This document shows positions 19,174 to 29,609 of a stretch of 64,000 nucleotides of DNA, piece after piece. A program made the position numbers and the translations under genes. Position 1 is the stretch's first letter; each line of letters starts with the position of its first letter. The stretch lies in the NCBI GenBank assembly GCA_905618925.1, contig CAJQTG010000003.1, positions 1 through 64,000 on the forward strand. Direction: 5' to 3'. Under the pieces are notes generated by a model. The model was not told the DNA's origin. It was given only the letters and a program-made list of their open reading frames with translations, and made no database searches. Origin of the DNA: an uncultured Candidatus Thioglobus sp. (GTDB taxonomy: Bacteria > Pseudomonadota > Gammaproteobacteria > PS1 > Pseudothioglobaceae).

Positions 19174-19365
19174 TTAGATCGCGCAGCTCATATCATTGCC
19201 ACAGCACATTGGTGATTTGATTTTCCCATGACCATTTGGACACTCAGAAATCTGAACTTCGCCGCCATCATCAAGCTTAAGTACGCCATCTACAAGCGGT
19301 TCATCACACTTAGCGCAGGTTGCATTGACGCCCATTCCACAATTACTACATTCATAAGTTGCCAT
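19174..19365 (-). CDS. Small Cys-rich zinc-ribbon-like protein (63 aa)
   Basis: CSNCGMGVNATCAKC plus CPNGHG and CCGNDMSC. Confidence 0.7.
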   Translation of the reverse strand: MATYECSNCGMGVNATCAKCDEPLVDGVLKLDDGGEVQISECPNGHGKIKSPMCCGNDMSCAI

Positions 19366-19470
19366 AATTTTCTCCGATTAAGTAAGACGATATAGTAACA
19401 GAATTGGAGTAATTAATTTTCAATTTATTGAGTAGAATTTTTGATTATTTTTGCCCAAAGGTATATTATT

Positions 19471-19860
19471 ATGGGCACTATGAAAAAAATACTTTTAATC
19501 CTATTTATATCTCTTTCTGTCAACCTCTCTTATGCTGGAGGAGATGATAGAGACCAGGTGCTTCCATTAAACTCTCTGAATGATGATTATGATGAAACCC
19601 AAAATTTCCTTCAAGATGATGATTCAGAATTAGTTCTCTCAGATGAAAGTGAGGCCTCAGAAATAGCTCAGCCAAAACTGATTAATCAAACGATAAATGA
19701 AGTCAGTCAGAATACTAATGGTATAGAAACAATTAGCTCTGTTAAGTCTCTAGCTTCCAGGTATCTTAAATCAGATCAGGGCATACTTATTATGCTAATT
19801 CTATTTGTTGTAGGGCTGATTCTTTTATTTAATTTTTTCGTTAGAGAGAAGAATAACTAA
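19471..19860 (+). CDS. Hypothetical exported/membrane-anchored acidic protein
   Basis: Signal sequence KKILLILFISLSVNLSYA, Asp/Glu-rich middle, C-terminal TM helix. Track start 19441 is TTG; ATG 19471 with AAAGG upstream is preferred. Confidence 0.6.
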   Translation: MGTMKKILLILFISLSVNLSYAGGDDRDQVLPLNSLNDDYDETQNFLQDDDSELVLSDESEASEIAQPKLINQTINEVSQNTNGIETISSVKSLASRYLKSDQGILIMLILFVVGLILLFNFFVREKNN

Positions 19861-20777
19861 TCTATTTTTGAAAAATGCACGGCAATTTTGGCTGCTAGAT
19901 CTGCATTATTTTTAATCAACTTGATGTTGGCATCTAAGCTCTTACCTTTAGTTATTTCATTGACTTTTGATAACAAATAAGGCGTTATTTTTTTGCCTGT
20001 AATATTTTCATTATCAGCTTCAATAATGGCTAGATTTATGGCTTCATTCATAACGCTTGATTCAAGCTCAAATGCTACTGGAATAGGATTTGTAACTAAA
20101 ACGCCGCCATCAATAGTAAGGTCCCACTTAGTTTTTAATATGCCTGCAATATCAATTGCTGCATCAATCCTATAGTCAACATTAAACCCAGATTTTGTTG
20201 AATAAAAAGCTGGAAGCTCAGAGGTTTTATAACCAATAACAGGAACGCCCTTAGTTTCAAGATATTCAAGGGTTAGCCCTATATCAAGTATAGACTTTAC
20301 TCCAGCACAAACAACGCACACGTTTGTTCTTGAAAGTTCATCAAGATCTGCAGAGATATCAAGTGTTGTCTCAGCACCTCTATGAACGCCTCCTATTCCA
20401 CCTGTTGCAAATACCGCAATATTTGCAAGGTTTGCAATAATCATAGTCGATGCAACTGTTGTGGAGCCGGATAATTTTTGTGAAACAGAAACGGCTAGAT
20501 CTCTCCTGGAAATCTTTTTAATCTCATCATTCGTTGCTAAAAATTCAATTTCTTCTTTAGTAAGGCCTATTTTTAGGCGCCCTTTAATAATTGCAATCGT
20601 AGCTGGAACTGCTTTATTGGATCGAACTGTCTTTTCAACCATCAATGCAGTTTCTATATTTTTAGGGTAAGGCATCCCGTGAGAAATAATAGTAGACTCA
20701 AGTGCAACAATTGGTAGATTGTTTTTTAGTGCATTTATAACGTCAGGGTGAAAATCTATGTAATCATCTAGCTTCAT
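19857..20777 (-). CDS. psuG: Pseudouridine-5'-phosphate glycosidase
   Basis: VALESTIISHGMPYPKN, FATGGIGGVHRGAETTLDISADL, DIGLTLEYLETKGVPVIGY. Confidence 0.95.
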   Translation of the reverse strand: MKLDDYIDFHPDVINALKNNLPIVALESTIISHGMPYPKNIETALMVEKTVRSNKAVPATIAIIKGRLKIGLTKEEIEFLATNDEIKKISRRDLAVSVSQKLSGSTTVASTMIIANLANIAVFATGGIGGVHRGAETTLDISADLDELSRTNVCVVCAGVKSILDIGLTLEYLETKGVPVIGYKTSELPAFYSTKSGFNVDYRIDAAIDIAGILKTKWDLTIDGGVLVTNPIPVAFELESSVMNEAINLAIIEADNENITGKKITPYLLSKVNEITKGKSLDANIKLIKNNADLAAKIAVHFSKID

Positions 20778-21712
20778 TTCTTATGTTCCTTTAATAAATG
20801 TTCAATATTTTCTACTGATAATTCATTGCTAATCGTATTCTTGCTTTTAAGGGCTATCAATGCTGCAGTAGAGGCATATTTTACTGTTTCTTGAATGCAA
20901 CTTAACTTTAAAAATCCATAAACTATTCCAGCAACAAAAGCATCTCCTGCCCCATTTGCACTGACTACATCAATTTTTTCTTGGATATATTTGCCATAAT
21001 CTTTTCCATCAAAATAAAAAACGCCATCTTCACCTAAGGTTATAAATATTTGCTTACAGCCTCTATCAAATAGATTTTTTGCTGCCTTAAGCATACTTGA
21101 TTCATCTGTAATTTTGATGCCAGTTATGAGCTCTGACTCTAGTCTATTTGGCTTAACAGTATGAAATTTACCGATAAGATGAATTATCTTTGAAGATTTC
21201 GCAATTGACACAGTGTCCAAAAATAAGGGGATATGACTAAATTCTTCAGTAACGTACTCAATTACATCAATTGGAACATTTGTATCAATTACGATAACAG
21301 AGCTTTGATTTAAGGCACTACTATGACTCTCAATATCATCAACGCTCATCTCATTAATAATTCTCATATCTGAGATTGACACCAGCATATCATTATTATC
21401 ATCCAGTACTGATAGGTATTGACTGGTTGGCAATGAAGGATGTCTATTTATATATGAAGTATCAACATTCGCTTTTTGAGTGGATTCAATTAAAAAATTT
21501 CCCATAGCATCAGATCCAACATATGAAAATATTTTAGTTGGTATGGATAATCTAGCAATATTTTCAGCAATATTTCTTCCAACCCCACCAGATGACATAG
21601 AGATTTCACCTGGATTTGAATCGTTTAATAAAAGAGCGTTATCACTTGAGCCCTGAAGGTCTATGTTTGCCCCACCAATGACGCAAACATACTGCTTAGT
21701 CTTAGATATCAT
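20774..21712 (-). CDS. psuK: PfkB-family carbohydrate kinase, probable pseudouridine kinase
   Basis: IGGANIDLQGSS, GGVGRNIAENIARL, NGAGDAFVAGIVYG; 4-nt overlap with psuG. Confidence 0.88.
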   Translation of the reverse strand: MISKTKQYVCVIGGANIDLQGSSDNALLLNDSNPGEISMSSGGVGRNIAENIARLSIPTKIFSYVGSDAMGNFLIESTQKANVDTSYINRHPSLPTSQYLSVLDDNNDMLVSISDMRIINEMSVDDIESHSSALNQSSVIVIDTNVPIDVIEYVTEEFSHIPLFLDTVSIAKSSKIIHLIGKFHTVKPNRLESELITGIKITDESSMLKAAKNLFDRGCKQIFITLGEDGVFYFDGKDYGKYIQEKIDVVSANGAGDAFVAGIVYGFLKLSCIQETVKYASTAALIALKSKNTISNELSVENIEHLLKEHKK

Positions 21713-24700
21713 GCTTTAAATAGATTGTTTTTTATCTTTTTAATCCAATTAGTTATGTCTAAGTTTAAAGAATAAAGACAAGGAAGAAGTATCAAAGTAA
21801 CAAAAGTACCAAACAGTAAACCATATCCTAACGCCATAACCATAGGCTGCAAAAATGCATCTTTACCCCCAAAGCCATATATGAGTGGTAAGACTCCTGC
21901 AAGCGTTGTAAGGGTCGTTAATATCACCGCCCTTAATCTATCCTTAGCGCCCATCGCAATCCACTGGATTGATGAATCATTCGTGTCTTGACTTTTCTTA
22001 ATGAAATTAAGGTGACTTATCATTACTAATGAATCATTTACCACAACTCCCACTAAAGCTAAGACCCCCATTAAAACGAAGAAGCTGAACGACTCAGAGT
22101 GAAAAAAGAAGGCCCAAACAACACCAATTAAAGCAAAAGGAATGCTAAGAATAACTAACAACGGCTGAGAGTATGAATTAAAAAGAAGCGCTATTAGCAT
22201 GTATATTCCGAATACGGCAAAACCAAGCGCCAAAGAAAAATCACTTAAAGTTTCTCTAGCTTCTCTAGAGCTTCCACCTTCTATTGCTCGAACCTCAGGA
22301 AAATTATTAATTAAATCAAGCTCATCAAGCGCTCTTTTTGAAACAGATTGAGCCGTAGTTATTGAGTCTTCAACCGCTGCACTTACTTTAACAACACGCT
22401 CACCATTTAAATGTTTGTAGTTTGGATCACCTGGAGTCTCAACAACACTTGAAAATTGAGACATTGGAATCATTCTTCCCTGATTATTCCTAATAGAGGT
22501 CTTGGTAATATAATCATCAGAATAATTGCTATCACCAAGATACATTTTAACGCTTAGCTTGGTGTTATTAAAATCAACATCAGAAACATCCATCCCAGAG
22601 TATATGGTTCTTAAGTGGCTGTATACCTGCTGGTATTGAATTCCTAACCGTGCCATTGACTCGTAATCTAACAAAACTTCAATTCGATTTTTACTTAAAT
22701 CATCATCTCGATCAATATCGCTGACTCCGTCATAGCTACTAAGAATTTTTTCAAGTTGGTCAACAGCTGCTTGGCGCTGAACATCATTACTTCCAATTAA
22801 GCTTAGCTCGATATCCAGTGCTCCGCCTGGACCTCCCCTATTTGTCCTAAAATTAATCCTTGAAACGCCTTCAATATCTGTTGTTTCTGCTTTTAGAATC
22901 TCGATAATTTCTTTGGCAGAGATTGAACGATCACCCGCTGGCGTCAAGGTAATAGCAATTGAGGCACGATTAGAGGCTCTTGAGCCAATTGTACTTGTAA
23001 AAAAATCTAAATTTGAGCCCACTTTATCGATAATAATATTATCGATTTTAATTATGGATTGCTCTGTTGTTTCAACTGGAGTCCCTAGAGGCGTTTGAAT
23101 GCGCATATTTATCGAGTTTGTGCCGCTTGATGGGAACTGGATATAGGTAATTTCTTTTATACCGATATAAGCACTAAAAGCAAGAAGCGCAATAAACAGA
23201 CTCAGGACAATAAAGCGCCATCTAAGTACGACAATTAACATTTTTTCAAACCATCTTTCAACTGGTTTAAACCATATTTTTTGTTTCTTATCTGCACTAC
23301 CAGACATGTGGGCAGGCAAAGCAATACTAACCTCAAGCAATGAGAACGTTAAAGCGCAGATAACAGTAATAGGCAAAATATATATAAATTTACCAATCGT
23401 GCCGCTCATTATTAGGACGGTTGATATGGCAAGGACTGTAGTTAAAATAGTCGTAATAACAGGCATGATTACCCGTTTAAAGCCGTCAACAATATTTTGA
23501 TAGACGTCACCACCCTTCTCTTTATAGTGGTGAATGCTCTCAGCTATTATGATGCTGTCATCAACAACTAAGCCCAGCACTAAGACCATTCCAATTAATG
23601 AGATTAAATTAATTGTTTCACCTGCAAAGCCAAGAAAAGCAACTGTTCCTAAAAGAGTCACAGGGATACTCACAGCAACCCAAAATGCAGTTTTTAATGA
23701 TAAAAATAAACCTAAAACTACCATAATGAGGACCAGCCCCACTAAGGCATTATTAGTTACAATTTTTAATCGATTGGATACTGGCTTTGACCTGTCATCG
23801 GTAACAATTAAATTAAGGCTTGAAGGGTACGATTCTTTGAGAACATCTAGAGACTCCCTTACTTTTTCAGTGGTTCTAATAACGTCTGCTTTTTCTGTTT
23901 TTGTGACCTTAAGGATGAAACCCTTAGTGCCATTAATTCGAGTAATGGTATTGAAACCAATTTCACCTTCCTCAATCGATGCAATGTCTTTTAATATAAT
24001 TGTTGGTCCATCATAGCTAGACTTTACAACTACATCTTCCAAAGATTCCATATTTTGATATTCGGAGATAATAATTATATTTTTTTGGTTCCTTCCTTGA
24101 TTATTGTCACCAATGGCAGAGCGAATATTTTGATCAGCAATAGCGGTCCTTACCTGATCAAAAGAGAGCTGATATTGTAAAAGCTTTTCTGGATTAACTC
24201 TAATTTGCACTTCTCTTTCAGAGTCTCCACCAATATTAACGCTCGCAACACCATCAATTAAAGAAAGGTTTTTCTCAATATTATTGGCAATGGCTTTAGC
24301 GGTCTCGACATTAATGTCATCCCCACCTATAACTATTGTAAGGATGGGCCACTCAGTACTCGTCCTGTCAACTACCAACGGGTCATTTGCGTCTTCAGGC
24401 AAGTCTTCTATTTCATTTACAGCCTCAGAAATACTAGTCTTCACCTCTTGAATGTCATCAACCCCTTCATCAATTTCAATATTTATACGAGATGACCCTT
24501 CAGATGAGGTTGATGTCAGCTCCTTGATTCCATAAATTCCCTTTATTTTGCTTTCAATTACGTTAGTGATATTCTTCTCAACATCTCTTGGAGAGGCACT
24601 TGGGTATGAAGTATTTATTGAAAGGCGATCAAATTCGATGACGGGATAGGTATCACGTTGTATTTTTTGCAGTGTCACAAAACCGAGTATGACAATTGAT

Positions 24701-24759
24701 AAAGTAAATAGCAGTGCTAACTTTTTTTGACGTGCAAAGAAATTTAAAAACGAATCCAT
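21709..24759 (-). CDS. RND-superfamily efflux pump inner membrane protein (AcrB/MMPL-like)
   Basis: 1016 aa, N-terminal TM, RDTYPVIEFDRLSINTSYPSASPRDVE, TM4 GMVLVLGLVVDDSIIIAE, GVVVNDSLVMISHLN. Confidence 0.93.
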   Translation of the reverse strand: MDSFLNFFARQKKLALLFTLSIVILGFVTLQKIQRDTYPVIEFDRLSINTSYPSASPRDVEKNITNVIESKIKGIYGIKELTSTSSEGSSRINIEIDEGVDDIQEVKTSISEAVNEIEDLPEDANDPLVVDRTSTEWPILTIVIGGDDINVETAKAIANNIEKNLSLIDGVASVNIGGDSEREVQIRVNPEKLLQYQLSFDQVRTAIADQNIRSAIGDNNQGRNQKNIIIISEYQNMESLEDVVVKSSYDGPTIILKDIASIEEGEIGFNTITRINGTKGFILKVTKTEKADVIRTTEKVRESLDVLKESYPSSLNLIVTDDRSKPVSNRLKIVTNNALVGLVLIMVVLGLFLSLKTAFWVAVSIPVTLLGTVAFLGFAGETINLISLIGMVLVLGLVVDDSIIIAESIHHYKEKGGDVYQNIVDGFKRVIMPVITTILTTVLAISTVLIMSGTIGKFIYILPITVICALTFSLLEVSIALPAHMSGSADKKQKIWFKPVERWFEKMLIVVLRWRFIVLSLFIALLAFSAYIGIKEITYIQFPSSGTNSINMRIQTPLGTPVETTEQSIIKIDNIIIDKVGSNLDFFTSTIGSRASNRASIAITLTPAGDRSISAKEIIEILKAETTDIEGVSRINFRTNRGGPGGALDIELSLIGSNDVQRQAAVDQLEKILSSYDGVSDIDRDDDLSKNRIEVLLDYESMARLGIQYQQVYSHLRTIYSGMDVSDVDFNNTKLSVKMYLGDSNYSDDYITKTSIRNNQGRMIPMSQFSSVVETPGDPNYKHLNGERVVKVSAAVEDSITTAQSVSKRALDELDLINNFPEVRAIEGGSSREARETLSDFSLALGFAVFGIYMLIALLFNSYSQPLLVILSIPFALIGVVWAFFFHSESFSFFVLMGVLALVGVVVNDSLVMISHLNFIKKSQDTNDSSIQWIAMGAKDRLRAVILTTLTTLAGVLPLIYGFGGKDAFLQPMVMALGYGLLFGTFVTLILLPCLYSLNLDITNWIKKIKNNLFKA

Positions 24760-24935
24760 AATTTACTTCTGCCTTAATAGAATGCGATTATTATATACAC
24801 GGAGCATAAAGAAATAGTGGAGACTTAGTGAACTTCTAACCCTTTTTTATTGGCTTTTTAGGGGAATAAAATCGATAATTTATAACTTGTTACTTTAAAA
24901 TTTGACTAGTATAAGTTAATTAAAATTAAGCCTAA

Positions 24936-26426
24936 ATGAAAAGCGTATTTGTAATTCTAGGAAACCAACTCTTTGAGCCAAAATTACTTCAAGATCATAA
25001 CTGTAGTAAGGTCTTCATGGCTGAGGATTTTGATCTTTGCAGCTATGAAAAGCATCACAAGCTAAAGCTTTACTTGTTTCTATGTGCAATGCGAGAATAC
25101 AAAGATGAACTTGAATCTTTAAACATATCTGTTGAATACTTTTCCTTAAATGAACGGGTCAAAAACCAATCGTATCTTGAGCTCCTTGTTGATTACGTTT
25201 TGGATAATCAAATAGAGCAGGTAAATTTATTTGAAATTGAGGATAAAGCTTTTGAGACAGAATTGCTTGAAGGCCTGTCTAAAAATAATATTAACTTTAA
25301 AACTCACCAGTCGCCAATGTTTCTCTTCTCTAGGGAAGAGCTGCATTCTCTAATGAAGGATAAGAAGGTCCTTAGAATGGGAAATTTCTACCAGCACGGA
25401 AGGAAAAAATTCAATGTCTTGGTGGATGAAAATAACAAGCCTTTGGGCGGTAAATGGTCCTTTGATGCAGAGAATAGAAAAAAAATCCCTGCCAATACCT
25501 TTATTCCTGAGCTACCAAATAACAAGCAATCGTTACATCACGATGATATTTGTAACCTCATAAGGCAGTATTTTAATGACCACCCTGGAAGTCTTGATAA
25601 CCCATGGTTTCCAGTAAATCGTCGTGACGCTGAGATTCAATTTGAAGATTTTTTAAAGCTAAGAATGGCTAATTTTGGCATTTATGAAGATGCAATGCTA
25701 GAAGGTAAAAACTTCTTATTTCATAGCTGCATCAGCGCCTCAATGAATATTGGGCTTTTATCTCCTCAGAAAGTCATTCAAACTTTACTAGATATCGCGG
25801 ATGAGTATCAAATTCCAATGAATTCACTAGAGGGCTTTATTCGTCAAGTTTTAGGGTGGCGTGAGTTTATAAGAGGCGTTTATCAAACAAAAGGTGACTA
25901 TCAGTTTAATAAAAACTATTGGGGGCATACTAGCAAGCTAACTTCAAGCTGGTACGAGGGCACAACAGGTATAGCTCCTTTGGATGATTCTATTAATACT
26001 GCGATACAAGATGGATACAATCATCATATCCCTAGGCTTATGGTTATAAGCAACCTGATGAATCTTTGTGAGATAGATCCCAAAGAAATATATAGGTGGT
26101 TTATGGAAATGTATATTGATTCCTCAGAATGGGTTATGGTTCCAAACGTGTTCGGCATGGCAACTTATTCTGATGGGGGATTAATGTCAACTAAGCCCTA
26201 TACATGCGGCTCAAATTATTTACTTAAAATGAGCAATTATAAGAAAGGTGAGTGGTGTAATACAGTTGATGGACTTTACTGGAGATTCATTCAAAAGAAC
26301 AGAAAGTTCTATGAATCCAATCCTAGATTATCCCTTCAAGCAAAACTTTTAGACAGAATGTCACAAGAGAGGAAAGAGCTTATCTTTGGCGAAGCAGAAA
26401 AATTTATTGAGACGCATACCCGATGA
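24936..26426 (+). CDS. Cryptochrome/photolyase family protein (deoxyribodipyrimidine photolyase-related, FeS-BCP clade relative)
   Basis: [12 protein letters not shown] start, [50 protein letters not shown]. Confidence 0.9.
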   Translation: MKSVFVILGNQLFEPKLLQDHNCSKVFMAEDFDLCSYEKHHKLKLYLFLCAMREYKDELESLNISVEYFSLNERVKNQSYLELLVDYVLDNQIEQVNLFEIEDKAFETELLEGLSKNNINFKTHQSPMFLFSREELHSLMKDKKVLRMGNFYQHGRKKFNVLVDENNKPLGGKWSFDAENRKKIPANTFIPELPNNKQSLHHDDICNLIRQYFNDHPGSLDNPWFPVNRRDAEIQFEDFLKLRMANFGIYEDAMLEGKNFLFHSCISASMNIGLLSPQKVIQTLLDIADEYQIPMNSLEGFIRQVLGWREFIRGVYQTKGDYQFNKNYWGHTSKLTSSWYEGTTGIAPLDDSINTAIQDGYNHHIPRLMVISNLMNLCEIDPKEIYRWFMEMYIDSSEWVMVPNVFGMATYSDGGLMSTKPYTCGSNYLLKMSNYKKGEWCNTVDGLYWRFIQKNRKFYESNPRLSLQAKLLDRMSQERKELIFGEAEKFIETHTR

Positions 26427-26542
26427 AACTAGAAAAGATTTGTAAAACTTGTAACAAACCCTTTACCTGGAGAAAAAAATGGCGTAAAGACTGGGAGAAT
26501 GTCCTCTATTGCAGTGAAAAATGCCGAAGAAATAAGTTGTAA
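26423..26542 (+). CDS. DUF2256-type Cys-rich microprotein (39 aa), not in the ORF track
   Basis: [42 protein letters not shown] overlaps photolyase stop (ATGA); C-x2-C...C-x3-C pattern as in DUF2256. Confidence 0.88.
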   Translation: MKLEKICKTCNKPFTWRKKWRKDWENVLYCSEKCRRNKL

Positions 26543-26569
26543 TCCTTAGGCCCTATTAATAAATAGATA

Positions 26570-26599
26570 AAAAAAAGCCCTCAATGAAGAGGGCTTTTT
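26570..26599. terminator. Bidirectional Rho-independent terminator
   Basis: A-tract, GCCCTC-AATGAA-GAGGGC, TTTTT; serves photolyase/DUF2256 (+) and proteorhodopsin (-). Confidence 0.85.
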
Positions 26600-26615
26600 A
26601 TGAACTTATTGAAAG

Positions 26616-27347
26616 TTAAGCTTGCTTCTTACTGACAGATTCGCTTGCTTTCACTGCAACATTCCAAATAATTAAACCAAATAAGATTTTGTTAACAAAA
26701 TCTGCAAGGTTATAAACAATGTTTAAGGTTCCTGCGTCTACACTTCCCATCATATATCCGAAGACATATCCGAGAGGATAAATAGCCCAGCCTACTAAAA
26801 CAATAATTCTAAGAGCATTGAATGCAGACTTTACGCTTGCATTTGCCTCAGCTGCTTTACTAGCCTCACCACCGAATATTTCCCAGATGATGACTGCCCA
26901 ACCTATCATGCCTATGACGAATCCCATAGAAGCGGATATTAAGTGCGCCTCACCTGCGAATCCACCAATTAGCATTACCATAGTTCCTGCTAATAGTCTC
27001 CAAAAAGAATTAGTTGACACTTTAGCGCCTACTGCTTTCAAGATGATGAAAAATTCAATCATTAATAATGGCACTGTAATTAACCAGTCGATATATCTAT
27101 AGACAATTGGAGAATCAGGAGTTCCTGCGATTACAGAAGCTACCCAGTAATCTCTCATATAGTAGTAGTGAATAGCGGCAACCAAAGTTACCAATCCTGC
27201 AACTGTCATTGACAGTCTCCACTCTTTATTTACTGCCATACCTTCATAAAAGAAAAATACTGTAGCAGCAACCATCGCTACAGACACTATCCAGAATGAA
27301 ACGCCAACAAAATCACCAGCTTGTAAAAATAAACTCATGTCGCTCAT
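26616..27347 (-). CDS. Proteorhodopsin, proton-pump type, green-tuned
   Basis: YRYIDWLITVPLLMIEFFII carries D97/T101/E108 equivalents with Leu at the 105 tuning site; AIHYYYMRDYW includes the His75 equivalent; Schiff-base Lys in NLADFVNKILFGLIIW. Confidence 0.97.
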   Translation of the reverse strand: MSDMSLFLQAGDFVGVSFWIVSVAMVAATVFFFYEGMAVNKEWRLSMTVAGLVTLVAAIHYYYMRDYWVASVIAGTPDSPIVYRYIDWLITVPLLMIEFFIILKAVGAKVSTNSFWRLLAGTMVMLIGGFAGEAHLISASMGFVIGMIGWAVIIWEIFGGEASKAAEANASVKSAFNALRIIVLVGWAIYPLGYVFGYMMGSVDAGTLNIVYNLADFVNKILFGLIIWNVAVKASESVSKKQA

Positions 27348-27518
27348 AAGAACTCCCTAAATAAATTAAATTAACGATAACTAACCATTAGCCATCAGTG
27401 AAAAAATATACCTTGAAAGATTATTAATTACCCCGGAATTAACAATGGTTTTTTTTGACACTTTGTAATGGTTTAGTTTGACACTTTAATTAAGTTATTT
27501 AAGATAAGGATTAATGAG

Positions 27519-27545
27519 AAAGGGCCCTGCTAGGGCCCTTTTTTG
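27519..27545 (-). terminator. Rho-independent terminator-like hairpin between ushA-like gene and proteorhodopsin
   Basis: AAAGGGCCC-TGCTA-GGGCCCTTTTTT. Confidence 0.75.
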
Positions 27546-27546
27546 A

Positions 27547-29187
27547 TTACTTAACTTGTGTAATCCGATTATCAGTGAAACCCGAGTAACCTGGATTTGC
27601 CTTAATATAATCGACAACAACATCTGCTAAATCTGGACCAAAGTCATAGATATCTGTTGCAGACCTGAACATTTTATAACCATCTCCACCAGCACGAATA
27701 AAGTTATTAGAGACCATGCCATACGTTCCGTATAGATTTAATGCACTAAAAGTGCCATTACTCTCTTCAATTTCAATTGAAGTCACCCTTTCATTTGCAG
27801 GTTTTGACGCATCAAACGAGAACCGCATTCCAGAAACCTGAGGGAATCGGCCCGAACCATCCTCAACCTGGCTCACACCATTTTCAATTGCTGCTAACAG
27901 TTGCTTGCCAGTAACTTTAAAAGTTGACATTGTGTTTTGGAAAGGAAGAATAGTCATAATCTCGCCAAGTGTAACCTGCCCAGCATCAAGAGAGGCTCTA
28001 ATGCCACCTGAATTTGCAAGCGCTATCGAATAACCCTTTTCCATTCCAGCTGCTTTCATTGCATCTGTAATCATATTACCCATATCGCATTCTTGAATAC
28101 GACAAACAGCTCTATCGCCATTTAAAGAAGTAGAAACGTTTCCAACAAGAGTTTCTTTAAGATCTGTTATTGGCTTTTCTAATTCATCAAGGCGCGCTAC
28201 AATTTGACTATTTTCATTAACTGAACCATCAATTGTAATCGGCTCACCTGATGCAGACATAATCTCACCATCATCATTAAAGACAACTGAAAGCTCACCT
28301 AAGTACTTACCATAGGCGTATGCCTGAACAATTTGAGTGCCATTAACAACAGTTGGGTAAGGCCCCTTTGCCCTATCACTTACATTTGATAAATAAGCAT
28401 TATCATGCCCACCAACAATCACATCAACACCTGTTGTGTTGGCTGCAATTTCTTTGTCAATTTCATATGAAGAATGTGACATAAGTATGATTATGCCAAC
28501 TCCAGCTGCCGTCAAAGAGTCGACCTCAGCTTGGACCGCAGTAATAGCATCAGTGAATATAATATTATCACCAGGACTAGATATATCAACAACGTCCTCC
28601 GTAACAAGGCCTATAAGTCCAATTTTATGACCACTTCTCTCTATAACAGTTGATTTTTGAAGCCTACCTTTAAGTTCTGGCTCCATATCAACATCTGCAT
28701 TTGCCATAAGCACTGGAAAGTTAACTGCATCCATAAATGCTCTTAATGTTTCAGGGCCATCATCAAACTCATGGTTTCCAACAGTCATTCCATCGTAGCC
28801 AAGTTTATTCATCATTTCAGCGGCTACTTTTCCTTTATATAGATTGTAGAAAAGGGTTCCCTGAAATTGATCACCACCGTCTAAAAGAATTGTGTTTTCA
28901 TGACGTGCACGAGCATCTTCAATTGCTGTAATCAATCGCGCCGATCCACCAAAACACTTGCCCTCTGCATTGTTCTCTGCAGAGCAATTATTATCGTATT
29001 TACTGATTGGTCTAAAACGAGCATGAAAGTCATTTGTATGAAGTATTGTTAGGTTTAAAACCTTATGACTAGCTGCTATTGAAGATTGACTAAAGAAGCC
29101 CAATGCAACAACAAAGCTTAAAAGTATTCCTGGAATTATTTTTTGCAACCCAGTTGATTGCGTTTTGTGTATTTGTCTCAAAATCAC
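27547..29187 (-). CDS. 5'-nucleotidase/2',3'-cyclic phosphodiesterase family metallophosphatase (UshA-like), exported
   Basis: ILHTNDFHARF, LLDGGDQFQGTLF, VGNHEFDDGPE, GGHDNAYL, ANSGGIRASLDAGQVTLGEIMTILPF, IRAGGDGY. Confidence 0.93.
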   Translation of the reverse strand: MILRQIHKTQSTGLQKIIPGILLSFVVALGFFSQSSIAASHKVLNLTILHTNDFHARFRPISKYDNNCSAENNAEGKCFGGSARLITAIEDARARHENTILLDGGDQFQGTLFYNLYKGKVAAEMMNKLGYDGMTVGNHEFDDGPETLRAFMDAVNFPVLMANADVDMEPELKGRLQKSTVIERSGHKIGLIGLVTEDVVDISSPGDNIIFTDAITAVQAEVDSLTAAGVGIIILMSHSSYEIDKEIAANTTGVDVIVGGHDNAYLSNVSDRAKGPYPTVVNGTQIVQAYAYGKYLGELSVVFNDDGEIMSASGEPITIDGSVNENSQIVARLDELEKPITDLKETLVGNVSTSLNGDRAVCRIQECDMGNMITDAMKAAGMEKGYSIALANSGGIRASLDAGQVTLGEIMTILPFQNTMSTFKVTGKQLLAAIENGVSQVEDGSGRFPQVSGMRFSFDASKPANERVTSIEIEESNGTFSALNLYGTYGMVSNNFIRAGGDGYKMFRSATDIYDFGPDLADVVVDYIKANPGYSGFTDNRITQVK

Positions 29188-29370
29188 TCCCCTATATAAT
29201 TAAAAAAATTGAAAAAACTAAGAATTAGTTTGGTTATATTGTAGACCTATTTTTAGACAACTCAAAAATTATTATTGTTAAAAAAAACTTAAAGCTTACT
29301 GACTTTAAAATTAAGGCCTAGGTGTAGATCAAAATGAAATATAATTCTTTTTATTTGAAGATAAACTACG

Positions 29371-29604
29371 ATGCGATTTGCAGTCTATGAACAACAGCTA
29401 AAATGGTTCGCCCTATTCCTTGGAATTCTAAGCACTATAGCAATCATCAACGACCTATATCCATACACAATGTTCATTGGCCTTCCTTTCTGCTTAATTT
29501 GGGTCTACTGCGCTTGGCTGCACACTGAGAAACAATTGAAATGGATTAATATAATTTTTACAGGGCTTTATTCATACGGCATTGTGAGCCATTACTTTTG
29601 GTAA
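29371..29604 (+). CDS. Small hydrophobic membrane protein (77 aa)
   Basis: Two to three predicted TM segments; conserved-looking ORF not antisense to another gene. Confidence 0.5.
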   Translation: MRFAVYEQQLKWFALFLGILSTIAIINDLYPYTMFIGLPFCLIWVYCAWLHTEKQLKWINIIFTGLYSYGIVSHYFW

Positions 29605-29609
29605 TAACC

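Noticed and set aside
23534-24016. 160-aa plus ORF antisense to the RND gene
   Set aside because: Shadow ORF of a conserved transporter gene.
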